Shown here: positions 9,038 through 16,862 of the stretch, one piece after another | Position numbering within the stretch: the stretch's first letter is position 1 | Layout of the letters: each line of letters opens with the position of its first letter | Assembly: GCA_016845305.1 (NCBI GenBank) | Contig: JAERSW010000134.1 | Span: 1-42,289, forward strand | Direction of reading: 5' to 3' | Source of the DNA: Acidimicrobiales bacterium | GTDB lineage: Bacteria > Actinomycetota > Acidimicrobiia > Acidimicrobiales > MedAcidi-G1 | Length of the DNA: 42,289 nt | The notes under the pieces: generated by a model | Databases searched by the model: none | What the model was told of the DNA's origin: nothing | Seen by the model: the letters and a program-made list of their open reading frames with translations, nothing else | Position numbers and translations under genes: made by a program

Positions 9038-10522
9038 GCGCACGTTGACCGGCGTCGAGAGCGGCACCCAGAAGCCGACGTCGCGGTCCCACTCGGCCAG
9101 GGTGAGGGTGTCACGGGCATCGGCCTTGCCCGGGCCCAGCGAGGCGTAGGGCACCCCGCTGATCGAGAACGTGCCCAGCGCCTCGGCGGCGGCCCGGAAC
9201 GACTCGTTGGTCAGGTCGGGCCCCGCCGCGGTGGCGATGTGGCGGAACAGCTCGAACGACTTGCAGGTGTTCTGGGCGGCCGCCCAGTAGTTCGTCTCGC
9301 CCTCGGCGAGCAGCTCCGGTGACAGCACCTGGTGGCCGAGGCCGCCCTCCACGATGGCCAGGCAGCCGGCCATGTCCTCGTCGCCGTGGGCCTCGAAGGA
9401 CTTGTTGGTGAGCAGGCGACCGGCCCGGTCGATGCCCTCCGGCGGCGACGCCGCCCACCGGTTGGTGGAGTCGCCGTTGAGGATCAGCACCGTGAACTCG
9501 TCGCCCAGGGTGAACAGGTACTGCAGCGCGTAGGCCGCCTCGCCGACGGTGAAGATCGTCTCCACGCCCTCGCTGCGGGCCCGTTCCAGCAGCACCTCGA
9601 GATACGCGATCGAGGCGGCCTCGTCGCCGGTGTTCGGGTTGGCCACCACGAGCGGCACCTCGGCGCCGGCCGTCACCAGGGTGTCCTCGACGTCGTCCAT
9701 CATCGGCTCGTACTCGGGGTTGGCGCCGAGCACGAGGATCGGGCCCAGGTCGTCGAGCTCGCCGGTCTCCACGAGCAGGTTCACGAAGGCCCGACCCCGT
9801 CGGCCGAGGCTGATGTCGTACGAGATCCACGGCGCCGTGGACTGGTCCAACTGCTCCGCGGTGGGTCGGCCACCGACGAGGATCGTGTCGTAGGTGGCGG
9901 TGAAGCAGGCGTTGACCCCCTCGGCGCCGGGACCGGCGAAGCCGTTCATCACGGCGAACACCTCGTGGTCCTGGGTGAGCTCGATGCAGGCCGCCTCGGC
10001 GGTCACCGGGCCCACGGGCAGGAAGTGGGCGTGGACCACCTCGACCATGCGGCCGAGGATCCCCCCGGTGGCGTTGATGTGCTCGACGTACACGTCAACC
10101 GTGTCGTCGTAGTTGGCGTAGGTGAGGTTGAAGCCGAACGTCTCGTTGAAGCCCTCGAAGTCGATCGAGGAGAAGCCCACCTTGATGGTCTCGGCGGTGA
10201 CGCCCCGGAACGAGTCGGTCAGCACGATGGTCGTGGTGGTGGTGGTCTCGACCGGAGCGGCCGTCGTCGTGGTGGCCAACGGCTCGTCCGGAGCCTCGGT
10301 CGTGGTCGGGGCGGCCGTCGTCGTGCTGGCCAACGGCTCGTCCGGGGCCTCGGTCGTGGTCGGGGACGCCGTCGTGGTCGGAGCGGCCGTCGTGGCCGGA
10401 GCGGCCGTCGTCGGCGCGGCGGTGGTCGGCGCCGGTTCGGCCGAGTCACCCCCGCCACAGGCCGCCGCCACCAGGGCCGTCGCCAGCAACGTCCCGAACC
10501 AGGTCCTCGTCATCCGCCCCAT
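9035..10522 (-). CDS. Substrate-binding lipoprotein, type I periplasmic-binding (branched-chain amino acid-like)
   Basis: 495-residue lipoprotein with an ABC-type periplasmic-binding protein fold (LivJ/Peripla_BP_6-like). The signal peptide (TWFGTLLATALVAAAC) has lipid-anchor Cys22, followed by a roughly 70-residue Thr/Ala/Pro linker with two copies of TTTEAPDEPLA, then the ligand-binding domain from about residue 95 (VTAETIKVGFSSIDFEGF... GILGRMVEVVHAHF). The ATG at 10522 is favoured because GAGGGG lies 9 nt upstream; ATGs at 10531 and 10513 are alternatives. No permease or ATPase genes are adjacent, so the ligand and partner transporter are unknown. Next upstream on the same strand is a sugar-isomerase-like gene, 61 bp away. 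Confidence 0.85.
   Translation of the reverse strand: MGRMTRTWFGTLLATALVAAACGGGDSAEPAPTTAAPTTAAPATTAAPTTTASPTTTEAPDEPLASTTTAAPTTTEAPDEPLATTTTAAPVETTTTTTIVLTDSFRGVTAETIKVGFSSIDFEGFNETFGFNLTYANYDDTVDVYVEHINATGGILGRMVEVVHAHFLPVGPVTAEAACIELTQDHEVFAVMNGFAGPGAEGVNACFTATYDTILVGGRPTAEQLDQSTAPWISYDISLGRRGRAFVNLLVETGELDDLGPILVLGANPEYEPMMDDVEDTLVTAGAEVPLVVANPNTGDEAASIAYLEVLLERARSEGVETIFTVGEAAYALQYLFTLGDEFTVLILNGDSTNRWAASPPEGIDRAGRLLTNKSFEAHGDEDMAGCLAIVEGGLGHQVLSPELLAEGETNYWAAAQNTCKSFELFRHIATAAGPDLTNESFRAAAEALGTFSISGVPYASLGPGKADARDTLTLAEWDRDVGFWVPLSTPVNVR
10257..10364. repeat. 54-bp tandem duplication in the lipoprotein linker
   Basis: Two adjacent 54-bp units (10257-10310 and 10311-10364) differ at only a few bases. 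They encode an 18-residue Thr/Pro-rich repeat in the linker after the lipobox and keep the frame. The near-identity indicates a recent duplication that varies linker length. Confidence 0.75.
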
Positions 10523-10583
10523 GGCACCCATCCCCTCGTTCCCGGATTCCGGTCGCGACGGTAGACGCGGCCGCCCGACGCCG

Positions 10584-11456
10584 TCACGCCCGGGCGTCGG
10601 ACCGACCGGCCAGGACGGTCCGGGTGGCGGCCACCATGCGGGCTGCCGCCGGTCCCACGCCGCCGGCCACCAGATCCCGGTTGAAGACCTCCGGACAGAC
10701 CATGGGCGTGGCGCCGATGCCGGCCAGCAGGTCGAGGAGGTGCCCGTGGTCGACGACGCCGTCGCCGGGCAACGGGCGGGCCGCCATGCACTCGGCCATC
10801 GGGTCGTCCCACGGCTCGGGACCCGCATCGCAGACCTGGAGGATCGGCACCGCCCAGCCCGGCATCGACGCCAGGGTCTCGGCGTGGCGTCCGTGCGGAC
10901 CACCGGGCTGGCGGTGCCAGTGCCACGAGTCGACCATGACGCCGACGTTGGTGCGCTCCGTGCGTTGCAGCAGGTCCCAGCAGGTGCTGATGTCGCCGAT
11001 GCCGGACCAGGGCAGGAACTCGACGCAGATCGTCACGTCGACCTCGGCGGCCCGGTCGGCCACGGCGGCCAGGTTGGCCGCGGCGGCGTCGACCGACGCC
11101 AGCTCCGGCTCGAGGCAGACGGCCACCAGGTTGGGGGCGCCGTGCGCCGCGGTCAGCTCCAGCCACGGCTCGGCGTCGGCCACCGCGGCGTCGGTCGACC
11201 CGGCATTGGCCCAGCCGTGGAGTGCCTCCACGCAGCCCACGGTCAGCCCGGCGTCGGCGAACCTCGCCCGCACGTCATCCGCGGTCAGGCCCTCGTTGGC
11301 CAGCAGCAGCTCGTGCAGGGTCCACCACGAGAGGCCGTCGGCCCCCGCGGCCACGAGGGCGTCGACCGCGGCGTCGAAGGTGGCGCCGTCGATCGAGAAC
11401 GGGTCGGCGAGCAGCGTCGACAGGCAGGGCAGGACGGGCTGGTCGTGGGTGGTCAT
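10584..11456 (-). CDS. Sugar isomerase/epimerase-like TIM-barrel protein
   Basis: 290-residue protein of the xylose-isomerase-like / AP endonuclease family 2 TIM-barrel superfamily. Likely divalent-metal ligands sit at the ends of successive strands: E146 (ICVEFLPW), D176 and H179 (MVDSWHWH), D210 (LQVCDAG) and E256 (CPEVFN). Family members isomerise or epimerise sugars, dehydrate inositol derivatives or cleave ring compounds; the substrate is not determinable here. Its ATG (11456) overlaps the TetR stop (ATGA), so it is co-transcribed and probably controlled by that regulator. The operon is divergent from the UGSC selenoprotein operon, suggesting a shared process. Confidence 0.8.
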   Translation of the reverse strand: MTTHDQPVLPCLSTLLADPFSIDGATFDAAVDALVAAGADGLSWWTLHELLLANEGLTADDVRARFADAGLTVGCVEALHGWANAGSTDAAVADAEPWLELTAAHGAPNLVAVCLEPELASVDAAAANLAAVADRAAEVDVTICVEFLPWSGIGDISTCWDLLQRTERTNVGVMVDSWHWHRQPGGPHGRHAETLASMPGWAVPILQVCDAGPEPWDDPMAECMAARPLPGDGVVDHGHLLDLLAGIGATPMVCPEVFNRDLVAGGVGPAAARMVAATRTVLAGRSDARA

Positions 11457-12031
11457 GCGGGGGCCTCCTCGGCGACGGGCAGTTGGTCCATGAGGGCGCC
11501 GACCAGGTGGTCGACGCTGGTCGACGGACGGGGCGAGAGGGTGAGGCGGCCGTCGCGGACGAGGGCGGCGAAGCCGGTGGTCAGGGCCAGCTGGAGGCGG
11601 ACCCAGTGGACCCGCTGGTCGGCGTCCAGGCCCAGCGAGGCGAGGACGGTCTGCAGGGGGCCGCCGGCCCGGTCGATGGCGGCCCGCAGGTCGGCGTCGT
11701 CGCCGGGTGGGTGGACGGTGGCCTCCGATCGGCCCGGATGTCCGAGGGCGAAGTCGAGCTGGGCGCGCACGATGGCCTCGACGGCGTAGGGGCCCGATCG
11801 CCCCACGGCGGCCGTCGTCACCAGATCGGCCAGCTGGTCGAGGCACCGGAGGGCCAGGAGCCGGCGCAGGCCGTCGGCGCCGTCGACGTGGGCGTAGAGC
11901 GACTGGCTGCGGATGCCGAGGCGGTCGGCGACGGCGGCCGGGCGCACCGCGTCGACGCGTCCAGCCTCGTCGAGCAGGTCCAGCGCGGCCTCGGCCACCT
12001 GTTCGACGGTGACCCCTCGACGTGCTGCCAT
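11453..12031 (-). CDS. TetR-family transcriptional regulator
   Basis: 192-residue TetR repressor. The N-terminal helix-turn-helix is visible in VEQVAEAALDLLDEAGRVDAVRPAAVADRLGIRSQSLYAHVDG (about 9-51); the C-terminal ligand domain contains FALGHPGRSEATVHPPGDD and RVHWVRLQLALTTGFAALVRDG. The ATG at 12031 lies 8 nt after a good -10 box and has no ribosome-binding site, so the mRNA is probably leaderless. It overlaps the downstream TIM-barrel gene and probably represses both divergent units through the palindrome at 12075-12090. Confidence 0.9.
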   Translation of the reverse strand: MAARRGVTVEQVAEAALDLLDEAGRVDAVRPAAVADRLGIRSQSLYAHVDGADGLRRLLALRCLDQLADLVTTAAVGRSGPYAVEAIVRAQLDFALGHPGRSEATVHPPGDDADLRAAIDRAGGPLQTVLASLGLDADQRVHWVRLQLALTTGFAALVRDGRLTLSPRPSTSVDHLVGALMDQLPVAEEAPA

Positions 12032-12039
12032 GGCCGTCG

Positions 12040-12068
12040 ATTCAACCCGGCCTTGCCACCGCTGTCAA
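12040..12068 (-). promoter_or_regulatory. Promoter of the tetR/TIM-barrel operon (leaderless)
   Basis: Minus-strand -35 TTGACA (12068-12063, perfect), 17-nt spacer, -10 TTGAAT (12045-12040). The ATG at 12031 starts 8 nt further on, where transcription itself should begin. Confidence 0.6.
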
Positions 12069-12101
12069 CGCCTGTCAGACTCATGTCTGATGTCTGTAGA
12101 C
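12053..12101 (+). promoter_or_regulatory. Promoter and operator of the UGSC operon
   Basis: Plus-strand -35-like TTGCCA (12053-12058), 17-nt spacer, -10-like CAGACT (12076-12081), with the ATG at 12090 only 8 nt later. A perfect inverted repeat TCAGAC-N4-GTCTGA (12075-12090) covers the -10 and reaches the start codon, and a second short palindrome GTCTGTAGAC (12092-12101) follows. This is a likely TetR operator. Confidence 0.5.
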
Positions 12102-13181
12102 ACCCGACCCTCCGAAGCGCCCTCCGGCGACCTGCCCGGCGACCTCCTCGACGTGGCGGAGGGCGAGGACCTCGTCGACGCGCTGGCCGCCCACGGCTGG
12201 GGCGACGGCCTGCCGCTGGTCGCCCCCACCCCCGAGCGGGTCGACGCCATGCTCGCCGGCTGCCCCGACGCCGATCCCGACGAGGTGGTGGCCGTGCTGC
12301 CGCCCCGCTTCGGCGAGGCCACCCGCCGCACCCTCGCCGTCAACGCCGTGATGACCGGTTGCCGACCCGAACACCTCCCCGTCCTCGTGGCCGCCGTCCG
12401 CGCCCTGGCCCGACCCGAGGTCAACCTGCGCGGCGTCAACGCCACCACCCACAACGTGGCCCCCCTCGTCGTCGTGCACGGCGAGGTGGCCCGCACCGCC
12501 GGCTACCACGGCGGACTCGGCGCCCTCGGCCCCGGCAACCGGGCCAACGCCGCCACCGGCCGGGCCCTGCGCCTGGTCCTGCTCCACGTGGCCGGCGCCA
12601 CGCCCGGCGACGGCGACGCCTCGACCCAGGGCGGACCGACCAAGTACGGCCTCTGCGTGGCCGAGAACGCCGGCGCCTCGCCGTGGCCCGCCTACCCGTC
12701 GGCCGTCGGAGTGGACGCTCCCTCGGCGGTCACCGTCCACTGCGGCGAGGCACCCCACAACGTGCACGACATGGAGTCGGACGACCCGGCCCGCATCCTC
12801 GACAAGGTGGCCTCGGCCATGGCCACCACAGCCCAGAACAACGCCTGCATCAGCCAGGGCGAGTACCTGGTGCTGCTGTGCCCCGAGCACGCCGCCACCT
12901 GCGCGGCGGCCGGCTGGTCGCGACGCGACGTGTCGTCCTACCTGTTCCAGAAGGCCCGCCTGCCGGCCGCCGAGCTGAAGCAGGCCTTCCAGCTCCGGGC
13001 CTGGGCACCGTGGATGAACCGCCTGGCCGACGACGACCCGGCGCCCATGACCGAGCACCCCGACAACATCCGGGTGATGGTGGTGGGCGGCCCCGGCAAG
13101 CACAGCTCGGTGGTCCCCAGCTGGGGCATGACCCGCACCGTGACCGTTCCCCTCGACGAGACAGGACCCCGATCGTGCTGA
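12090..13181 (+). CDS. Uncharacterised protein encoded with the UGSC selenoprotein
   Basis: 363-residue protein of no assigned function. Recognisable conserved blocks are AHGWGDGLPLVAPTPERVDAML (about 34-55), GEATRRTLAVNAVMTGCRPEHLPV (75-98), GLGALGPGNRANAATGRALRLV (142-163), the AENAGASPWP segment and a C-terminal VMVVGGPGKHSS. It is Cys-rich for a cytoplasmic protein (C58, C91, C189, C218, C253, C264, C271 and the last residue C363), suggesting redox or metal chemistry. I recall similar GWxDGLPxVxPT proteins as unnamed neighbours of UGSC proteins. No signal peptide or membrane segment. ATG 12090 lacks a ribosome-binding site (leaderless promoter 8 nt upstream). Its end overlaps the selenoprotein GTG by 7 bp, so the two products are likely partners. 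Confidence 0.7.
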   Translation: MSVDTRPSEAPSGDLPGDLLDVAEGEDLVDALAAHGWGDGLPLVAPTPERVDAMLAGCPDADPDEVVAVLPPRFGEATRRTLAVNAVMTGCRPEHLPVLVAAVRALARPEVNLRGVNATTHNVAPLVVVHGEVARTAGYHGGLGALGPGNRANAATGRALRLVLLHVAGATPGDGDASTQGGPTKYGLCVAENAGASPWPAYPSAVGVDAPSAVTVHCGEAPHNVHDMESDDPARILDKVASAMATTAQNNACISQGEYLVLLCPEHAATCAAAGWSRRDVSSYLFQKARLPAAELKQAFQLRAWAPWMNRLADDDPAPMTEHPDNIRVMVVGGPGKHSSVVPSWGMTRTVTVPLDETGPRSC

Positions 13182-13699
13182 TCCACCGACCCGACGGCGG
13201 CGTCGCCCAGGCGCCGGCCGAGCTCGCCCCGTCGCCACCCGTGCTGGCCGGGCGACGCATCGGCATCCTCGACAACCGCAAGCCCAACGCCGACGTGCTC
13301 CTCGAGCGCCTGGCCGACCGCCTGGTCGAACGCACCGGCGCGACGGTGGTCCGCACCGAGACGAAGAACGCCGCCATCGCCTGCTCCGACCAGGTGCTGG
13401 GCCTGCTCGCCGAGGAGGTCGACGTCATCCTCACCGGCACCGCCGATTGAGGGAGCTGCACGTCGTGGAGTGTCCACGACTCCGTCCACCTCGAGGCCGC
13501 CGGCCGACCCACGGTGCTGGTCGCCACCGGTGCCCTACGTGAGCTCGCCGACCAGACCGCGACCGACCTGGGCCTGTCCGACCTGAGGGTCGTGTCGGTC
13601 GCCCATCCGATCGGCGGCGTCGACCCCGACGAGATCCGACGTCGGGCCGACGGCGTGGTCGACGAGGTCCTCGCCCTCTTGACCGGCGGGGCCGCGTGA
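13175..13699 (+). CDS. UGSC-family selenoprotein (TGA at 13448 read as selenocysteine)
   Basis: 174-residue protein whose frame is crossed by one TGA at 13448-13450. Reading it as selenocysteine gives U92-G93-S94-C95, the motif that names the UGSC (seleno)protein family. The frame stays open and family-like after it (TSWSVHDSVHLEAAGRPTVL) to the stop at 13697. The N-terminal half (AGRRIGILDNRKPNADVLLERLADRL) is also typical. A perfect 8-bp stem with a 3-nt loop (13462-13480) starts 11 nt after the TGA, as expected for a bacterial SECIS. GTG 13175 overlaps the upstream stop; the stop overlaps the next gene as TGATG. A redox active site built on U92/C95 is likely, but function is unknown. A naive gene call would stop at 13450 and miss 83 residues. 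Confidence 0.85.
13448..13480 (+). promoter_or_regulatory. Selenocysteine TGA codon with SECIS-like hairpin
   Basis: The TGA at 13448-13450 is followed, after 11 nt, by a perfect 8-bp stem (13462-13469 with 13473-13480) closing a GTG loop; alternative outer pairing GGAG/CTCC may extend it. Bacterial SelB recruits Sec-tRNA at such a stem-loop close behind the UGA. Structure is inferred by eye. Confidence 0.65.
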
Positions 13700-14571
13700 T
13701 GGCCGTCGCCATCGACCACACCGGCCGTCGGGCCCTGGTCACCGGGGCCGGGGCCGGGATCGGCCGCGAGGTGGCCCGCTGGCTGGCCCGGGCCGGCGCC
13801 GCGGTGGCCGTCAACGACCTGGTCGCCGAACGGGCCGAGGCGGTCGTCGCCGAGATCGCCGACGAGGTGGCCGCCACCGGGGGAACCGGCTCGGCCGTGG
13901 CCGTCCCCGCCGACTGCCGGGACGACGACGCCGTCGACGCCCTCGTGTCCACCACCGTCGAGCGGCTCGGCGGGCTGGACGTGGCCGTCAACAACGTCGG
14001 CATGCTCCCCGCCGGACGCCGCCCCAAGCCGTTCGTGGCCAACCGGGCCGACGACTGGCGGGACATCGTCGACCAGAACCTGGTGGTGGCCGCCCTGTGT
14101 GCCCGCGCCGAGGCCGAGGCGATGCTGGCCCGGCCCGCCGGTCCCGACGGCGAGCGTGACGACGCCACGATCCTGTTCGTGACGTCCGGGGAGACGACCC
14201 GGCCGGCCCCCTACAACGCCGTGTACGCGGCGGCGAAGGCGGCGGTCAACCACCTGGTCACCACCATGGCCGTCGAGCTGGGCCCCGAGGGGATCCGCGT
14301 CAACGCCATGGCGCCGGGCACGACGCTGACCGAGACGGTGGCCGCCGCGTTCACCGAGGACCGGGTGGCGTCACTGGTGGCCTCGACGCCACTCCGGCGC
14401 ATGGTCGAGCACGACGAGCTGGCCCGCATGGCCGTCTTCCTGACCAGCGACCTGGCCCGCTGCGTCACCGGGCAGTTCGTGTTGGCCGACGCCGGGGCGT
14501 TCCTGGCCCGCAACCGTCCCGCCAACGACGAGGGGCTGGTGTCGAAGCTGTCGGGCGCCCATTCCCGCTGA
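13699..14571 (+). CDS. Short-chain dehydrogenase/reductase
   Basis: 290-residue classical SDR: nucleotide-binding TGAGAGIG near the N-terminus, NNVG in the central strand, catalytic Ser in FVTSGE and YAAAK (Tyr/Lys), and a C-terminal region ending in a short tail. It oxidises or reduces an alcohol/ketone with NAD(P); the substrate is unknown. ATG 13699 overlaps the UGSC stop (TGATG); an in-frame GTG one codon upstream (13696) is the alternative. It is third in the leaderless UGSC operon, so its substrate is probably connected to the selenoprotein pathway. Short GGACGGGTCC tandem copies follow the stop. Confidence 0.88.
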   Translation: MAVAIDHTGRRALVTGAGAGIGREVARWLARAGAAVAVNDLVAERAEAVVAEIADEVAATGGTGSAVAVPADCRDDDAVDALVSTTVERLGGLDVAVNNVGMLPAGRRPKPFVANRADDWRDIVDQNLVVAALCARAEAEAMLARPAGPDGERDDATILFVTSGETTRPAPYNAVYAAAKAAVNHLVTTMAVELGPEGIRVNAMAPGTTLTETVAAAFTEDRVASLVASTPLRRMVEHDELARMAVFLTSDLARCVTGQFVLADAGAFLARNRPANDEGLVSKLSGAHSR

Positions 14572-14583
14572 GCGCGGCGGGGG

Positions 14584-14617
14584 CCCGGACGGGTCCGGAC
14601 GGGTCCGAGGAGCCCGG
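14584..14617. terminator. Possible bidirectional hairpin between convergent SDR genes
   Basis: The 49-bp gap between two convergent SDR genes contains two overlapping copies of the self-complementary GGACGGGTCC and an outer GGGC/GCCC pair. It could fold into short hairpins ending both transcripts; no T-run. Confidence 0.3.
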
Positions 14618-14620
14618 GGT

Positions 14621-15541
14621 TCAGAGCCCCATCTGGTGGTGGGGCGGCAGGTCGAGGGTGGCGATGGCGTCGGCCCGACGGCGGAGCAGGTCGACGGTGT
14701 CGTCGAGGTCCCGGCCGATGATGTACTGCCGGCGGACCGTGCACTCGACCACCCAGCGGCCCATCTCGTCGAGGTCGGCGACCTTCACGTCGCGGCCCGA
14801 CTTCTCCAGCAGGCCCTTCATCTCCTGGAAGCTCATGGACTTCCGTCCGGTGCCGCCACGGACCCGCTCGAGCTCGGCAGGTCGGTTGCGCTGCGAGGTG
14901 AACAGACCCGTGTCCATGAGCCCGCCCGACGGGTAGAAGACCGACGCCCCCACCCGGTCGGAGTCCTCGGCCAGCTGGTGGGCGAGTGCCTCGGTCAGGC
15001 AGCTGACGGCCGCCTTGGACGAGGCGTACACGCCGGCGTTGGGCACCGGGGCGAAGCCACCGTCACCGGACGACGTGTTGACGACGTGTCCCGGTTCGCC
15101 GGATTCCAGCATCCGGCCCACGAACGACATGATCCCGTTGGCCACGCCGAAGACGTTCACCGAGTAGCACCAGCGCCAGTCGTTGGGCTCGTGCGTCCAC
15201 ATGCGTCCGCCACCGCCGGAGCCCACTCCGGCGTTGTTGAACAGCAGGTTGCAGCGTCCGTGGGCGGCGAAGACGTGGTCGGCCAGGGCATCGGTCGAGT
15301 CGTCGTCGGTGACGTCGGTGACCACGCCGGTGATCCGGCCCGGGTGGCTGGCCGAGAGGGCGGCCACCGTGGTGTCGAGCACGTCCTGTTCGATGTCGGC
15401 CACCACGACGGTGGCGTCGGCCTCCAGCAGCGCCCGGACGATGCCGCGGCCGATGCCGTTGGCCCCTCCGGTGACGACGGCGACCGAGCCGGCCACCTCC
15501 AGGGGCACCATGGTCTTCGCCTCGTCCGTCCCGGCGCCCAT
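14621..15541 (-). CDS. Short-chain dehydrogenase/reductase
   Basis: 306-residue classical SDR with TGGANGIG cofactor motif, NNAG (in LLFNNAGVGSGGGG), Ser in NTSSGDGG and YASSK catalytic pair. The C-terminal extension of about 60 residues (RKSMSFQEMKGLLEKSGRDVKVADLDEMGRWVV...) is longer than in minimal SDRs. ATG 15541 overlaps the upstream amidohydrolase stop by one base (TGATG on the minus strand); an internal ATG 10 codons later is a weaker alternative. Last gene of a three-gene operon with two amidohydrolases, so probably acts on the same carbon skeleton before or after hydrolysis or decarboxylation. Confidence 0.87.
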   Translation of the reverse strand: MGAGTDEAKTMVPLEVAGSVAVVTGGANGIGRGIVRALLEADATVVVADIEQDVLDTTVAALSASHPGRITGVVTDVTDDDSTDALADHVFAAHGRCNLLFNNAGVGSGGGGRMWTHEPNDWRWCYSVNVFGVANGIMSFVGRMLESGEPGHVVNTSSGDGGFAPVPNAGVYASSKAAVSCLTEALAHQLAEDSDRVGASVFYPSGGLMDTGLFTSQRNRPAELERVRGGTGRKSMSFQEMKGLLEKSGRDVKVADLDEMGRWVVECTVRRQYIIGRDLDDTVDLLRRRADAIATLDLPPHHQMGL

Positions 15542-16845
15542 CAGGCGGCCACGATCGGGACGGGCGGCACCTGGTTCTGCGGGGCCATGCCGGGGCAGCC
15601 CTTGGCGGTGTCGGGCACCTCGGCGTAGTCGATGCCCGACGCCACGTGGGCCTTGGTCGGGCAGTGCTCGTCGGCCAGGGCCTGCAGGGCGGCCACGTCG
15701 AACTTGTAGAGCTTCGCCGCGTTGGTGGTCAGCACCTTGGTGGCCTCCTCCTCGGTCATCCGACCGAAGGTGAGGCGGAGGTGCTCGTCGGTGTTCGGGT
15801 GCGAGCCTTCGATGTGCGGATAGTCCGAGCCCCACATGACCTTGTGGGCCCCGATCTCCCGCACCACGTCGGTCTCGCTGGGACGCAGGAAGCTGGCCCC
15901 CACGTGGCACTGGCGCTGCCAGTACTCGCTGGGGATGAGCGACATCCCGGCGACGGCCATGCCGCCGAAGATGGCCTCCGAGCCGTACTCGGAGTACTTC
16001 ATCCGCTCGTGGAACGAGTCCAGCTTGGCGAGGGTCTCGGGCACCCAGGCCGTGCCCGTCTCGGTGTTCACCCACTGCAGGTCGGGATGGCGCTCGAAGA
16101 CGCCGGAGAACATGAGGTGCCACAGGGCCCGCTGGCTCCACCAGGTGACCTCGAGCATGAACATGGCCAGCGACGCCGGGAAGTGGTTGCCGAAGTTGGG
16201 CGTGGCGCCACCGGAGTGGTGGTTCAGCGGCATCTCACAGGCCTCGGCCGCCGCCCAGATGGGCTCGTACTTCTTGGCGTACAGCGGCTCGAAGGGCGAG
16301 TCGGGCGGCGTGCCCGGCACGAGGACCCCACCACGCAGGCCGTTCTCGGCCGCCCACTTGATCTCGGCCACCGAACCCTCGACGTCACCGAGGAAGATCT
16401 GGCAGATGCCGGCCCGGCGCTCGGGGGCCTGCGACACGAAGTCCAGCAGCCACCGGTTGTGGGCCTTCAGGCCGGCCCACCGGTGGTCCATGTCATCGCT
16501 GTAGGCGGGTGCCTCGAACTGGCTGGCCGCCGCCGGGGCGAACGGGGGCTGGGTGTTGGGGAACAGCACGGAGGCCACCACCCCGTCGGCCTCCTGCTCG
16601 CGCAGGCGCCGGTCGGAGTCGTAGTTCCGGTTGCCGTCCACGGCCGGATCGCCGTCGACGCCGACGTTCAGCGGGGACCGGTCGGCGTCCTTGAACGCCT
16701 CGGCGGTCCGCCGCTCCGTCTCCTCGATGCCGGTGGCCCACTCGTCGAAGTCCGCGTGGTACTTCGACGGCAGGTACTCCTTGTAGTCCCACAGCCCGGC
16801 CCCACAGTGGGTGTCGGCCGAGATGACGACGTGGTGCTCGCTCAT
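15541..16845 (-). CDS. Amidohydrolase-family (ACMSD-like) TIM-barrel enzyme
   Basis: 434-residue member of amidohydrolase family 2, whose members are metal-dependent decarboxylases or hydrolases. The N-terminal metal motif usually written HxH reads DTH (residues 11-13, ISADTHCG); further metal/active residues are in PLNHHSGG, the WVNTETG strand and MWGSDYPHIEGSHPN, where the Asp of GSDYPH is the usual catalytic base. Substrate unknown. ATG 16845 is preceded by GAGGGAGA. It is a paralogue of the next upstream gene (17-bp gap), sharing the RAHNRWL/KAHNRWL and PSEYW/PSEYF segments, so the operon seems to have arisen by duplication with divergence. Confidence 0.85.
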   Translation of the reverse strand: MSEHHVVISADTHCGAGLWDYKEYLPSKYHADFDEWATGIEETERRTAEAFKDADRSPLNVGVDGDPAVDGNRNYDSDRRLREQEADGVVASVLFPNTQPPFAPAAASQFEAPAYSDDMDHRWAGLKAHNRWLLDFVSQAPERRAGICQIFLGDVEGSVAEIKWAAENGLRGGVLVPGTPPDSPFEPLYAKKYEPIWAAAEACEMPLNHHSGGATPNFGNHFPASLAMFMLEVTWWSQRALWHLMFSGVFERHPDLQWVNTETGTAWVPETLAKLDSFHERMKYSEYGSEAIFGGMAVAGMSLIPSEYWQRQCHVGASFLRPSETDVVREIGAHKVMWGSDYPHIEGSHPNTDEHLRLTFGRMTEEEATKVLTTNAAKLYKFDVAALQALADEHCPTKAHVASGIDYAEVPDTAKGCPGMAPQNQVPPVPIVAA

Positions 16846-16862
16846 GACTGGCTCTCCCTCGC

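Noticed and set aside
7923-9050. CRISPR array or integrated element near the tRNA-Ser genes
   Set aside because: The repeats have 13-15 bp periods with no spacers, and there is no integrase or duplicated tRNA 3' end.
13175-13450. Short 91-residue protein ending at the TGA, with the downstream part as a pseudogene remnant
   Set aside because: The frame after the TGA keeps family-like sequence and overlaps the next gene's start properly, and a SECIS-like hairpin follows, so recoding is the better explanation.
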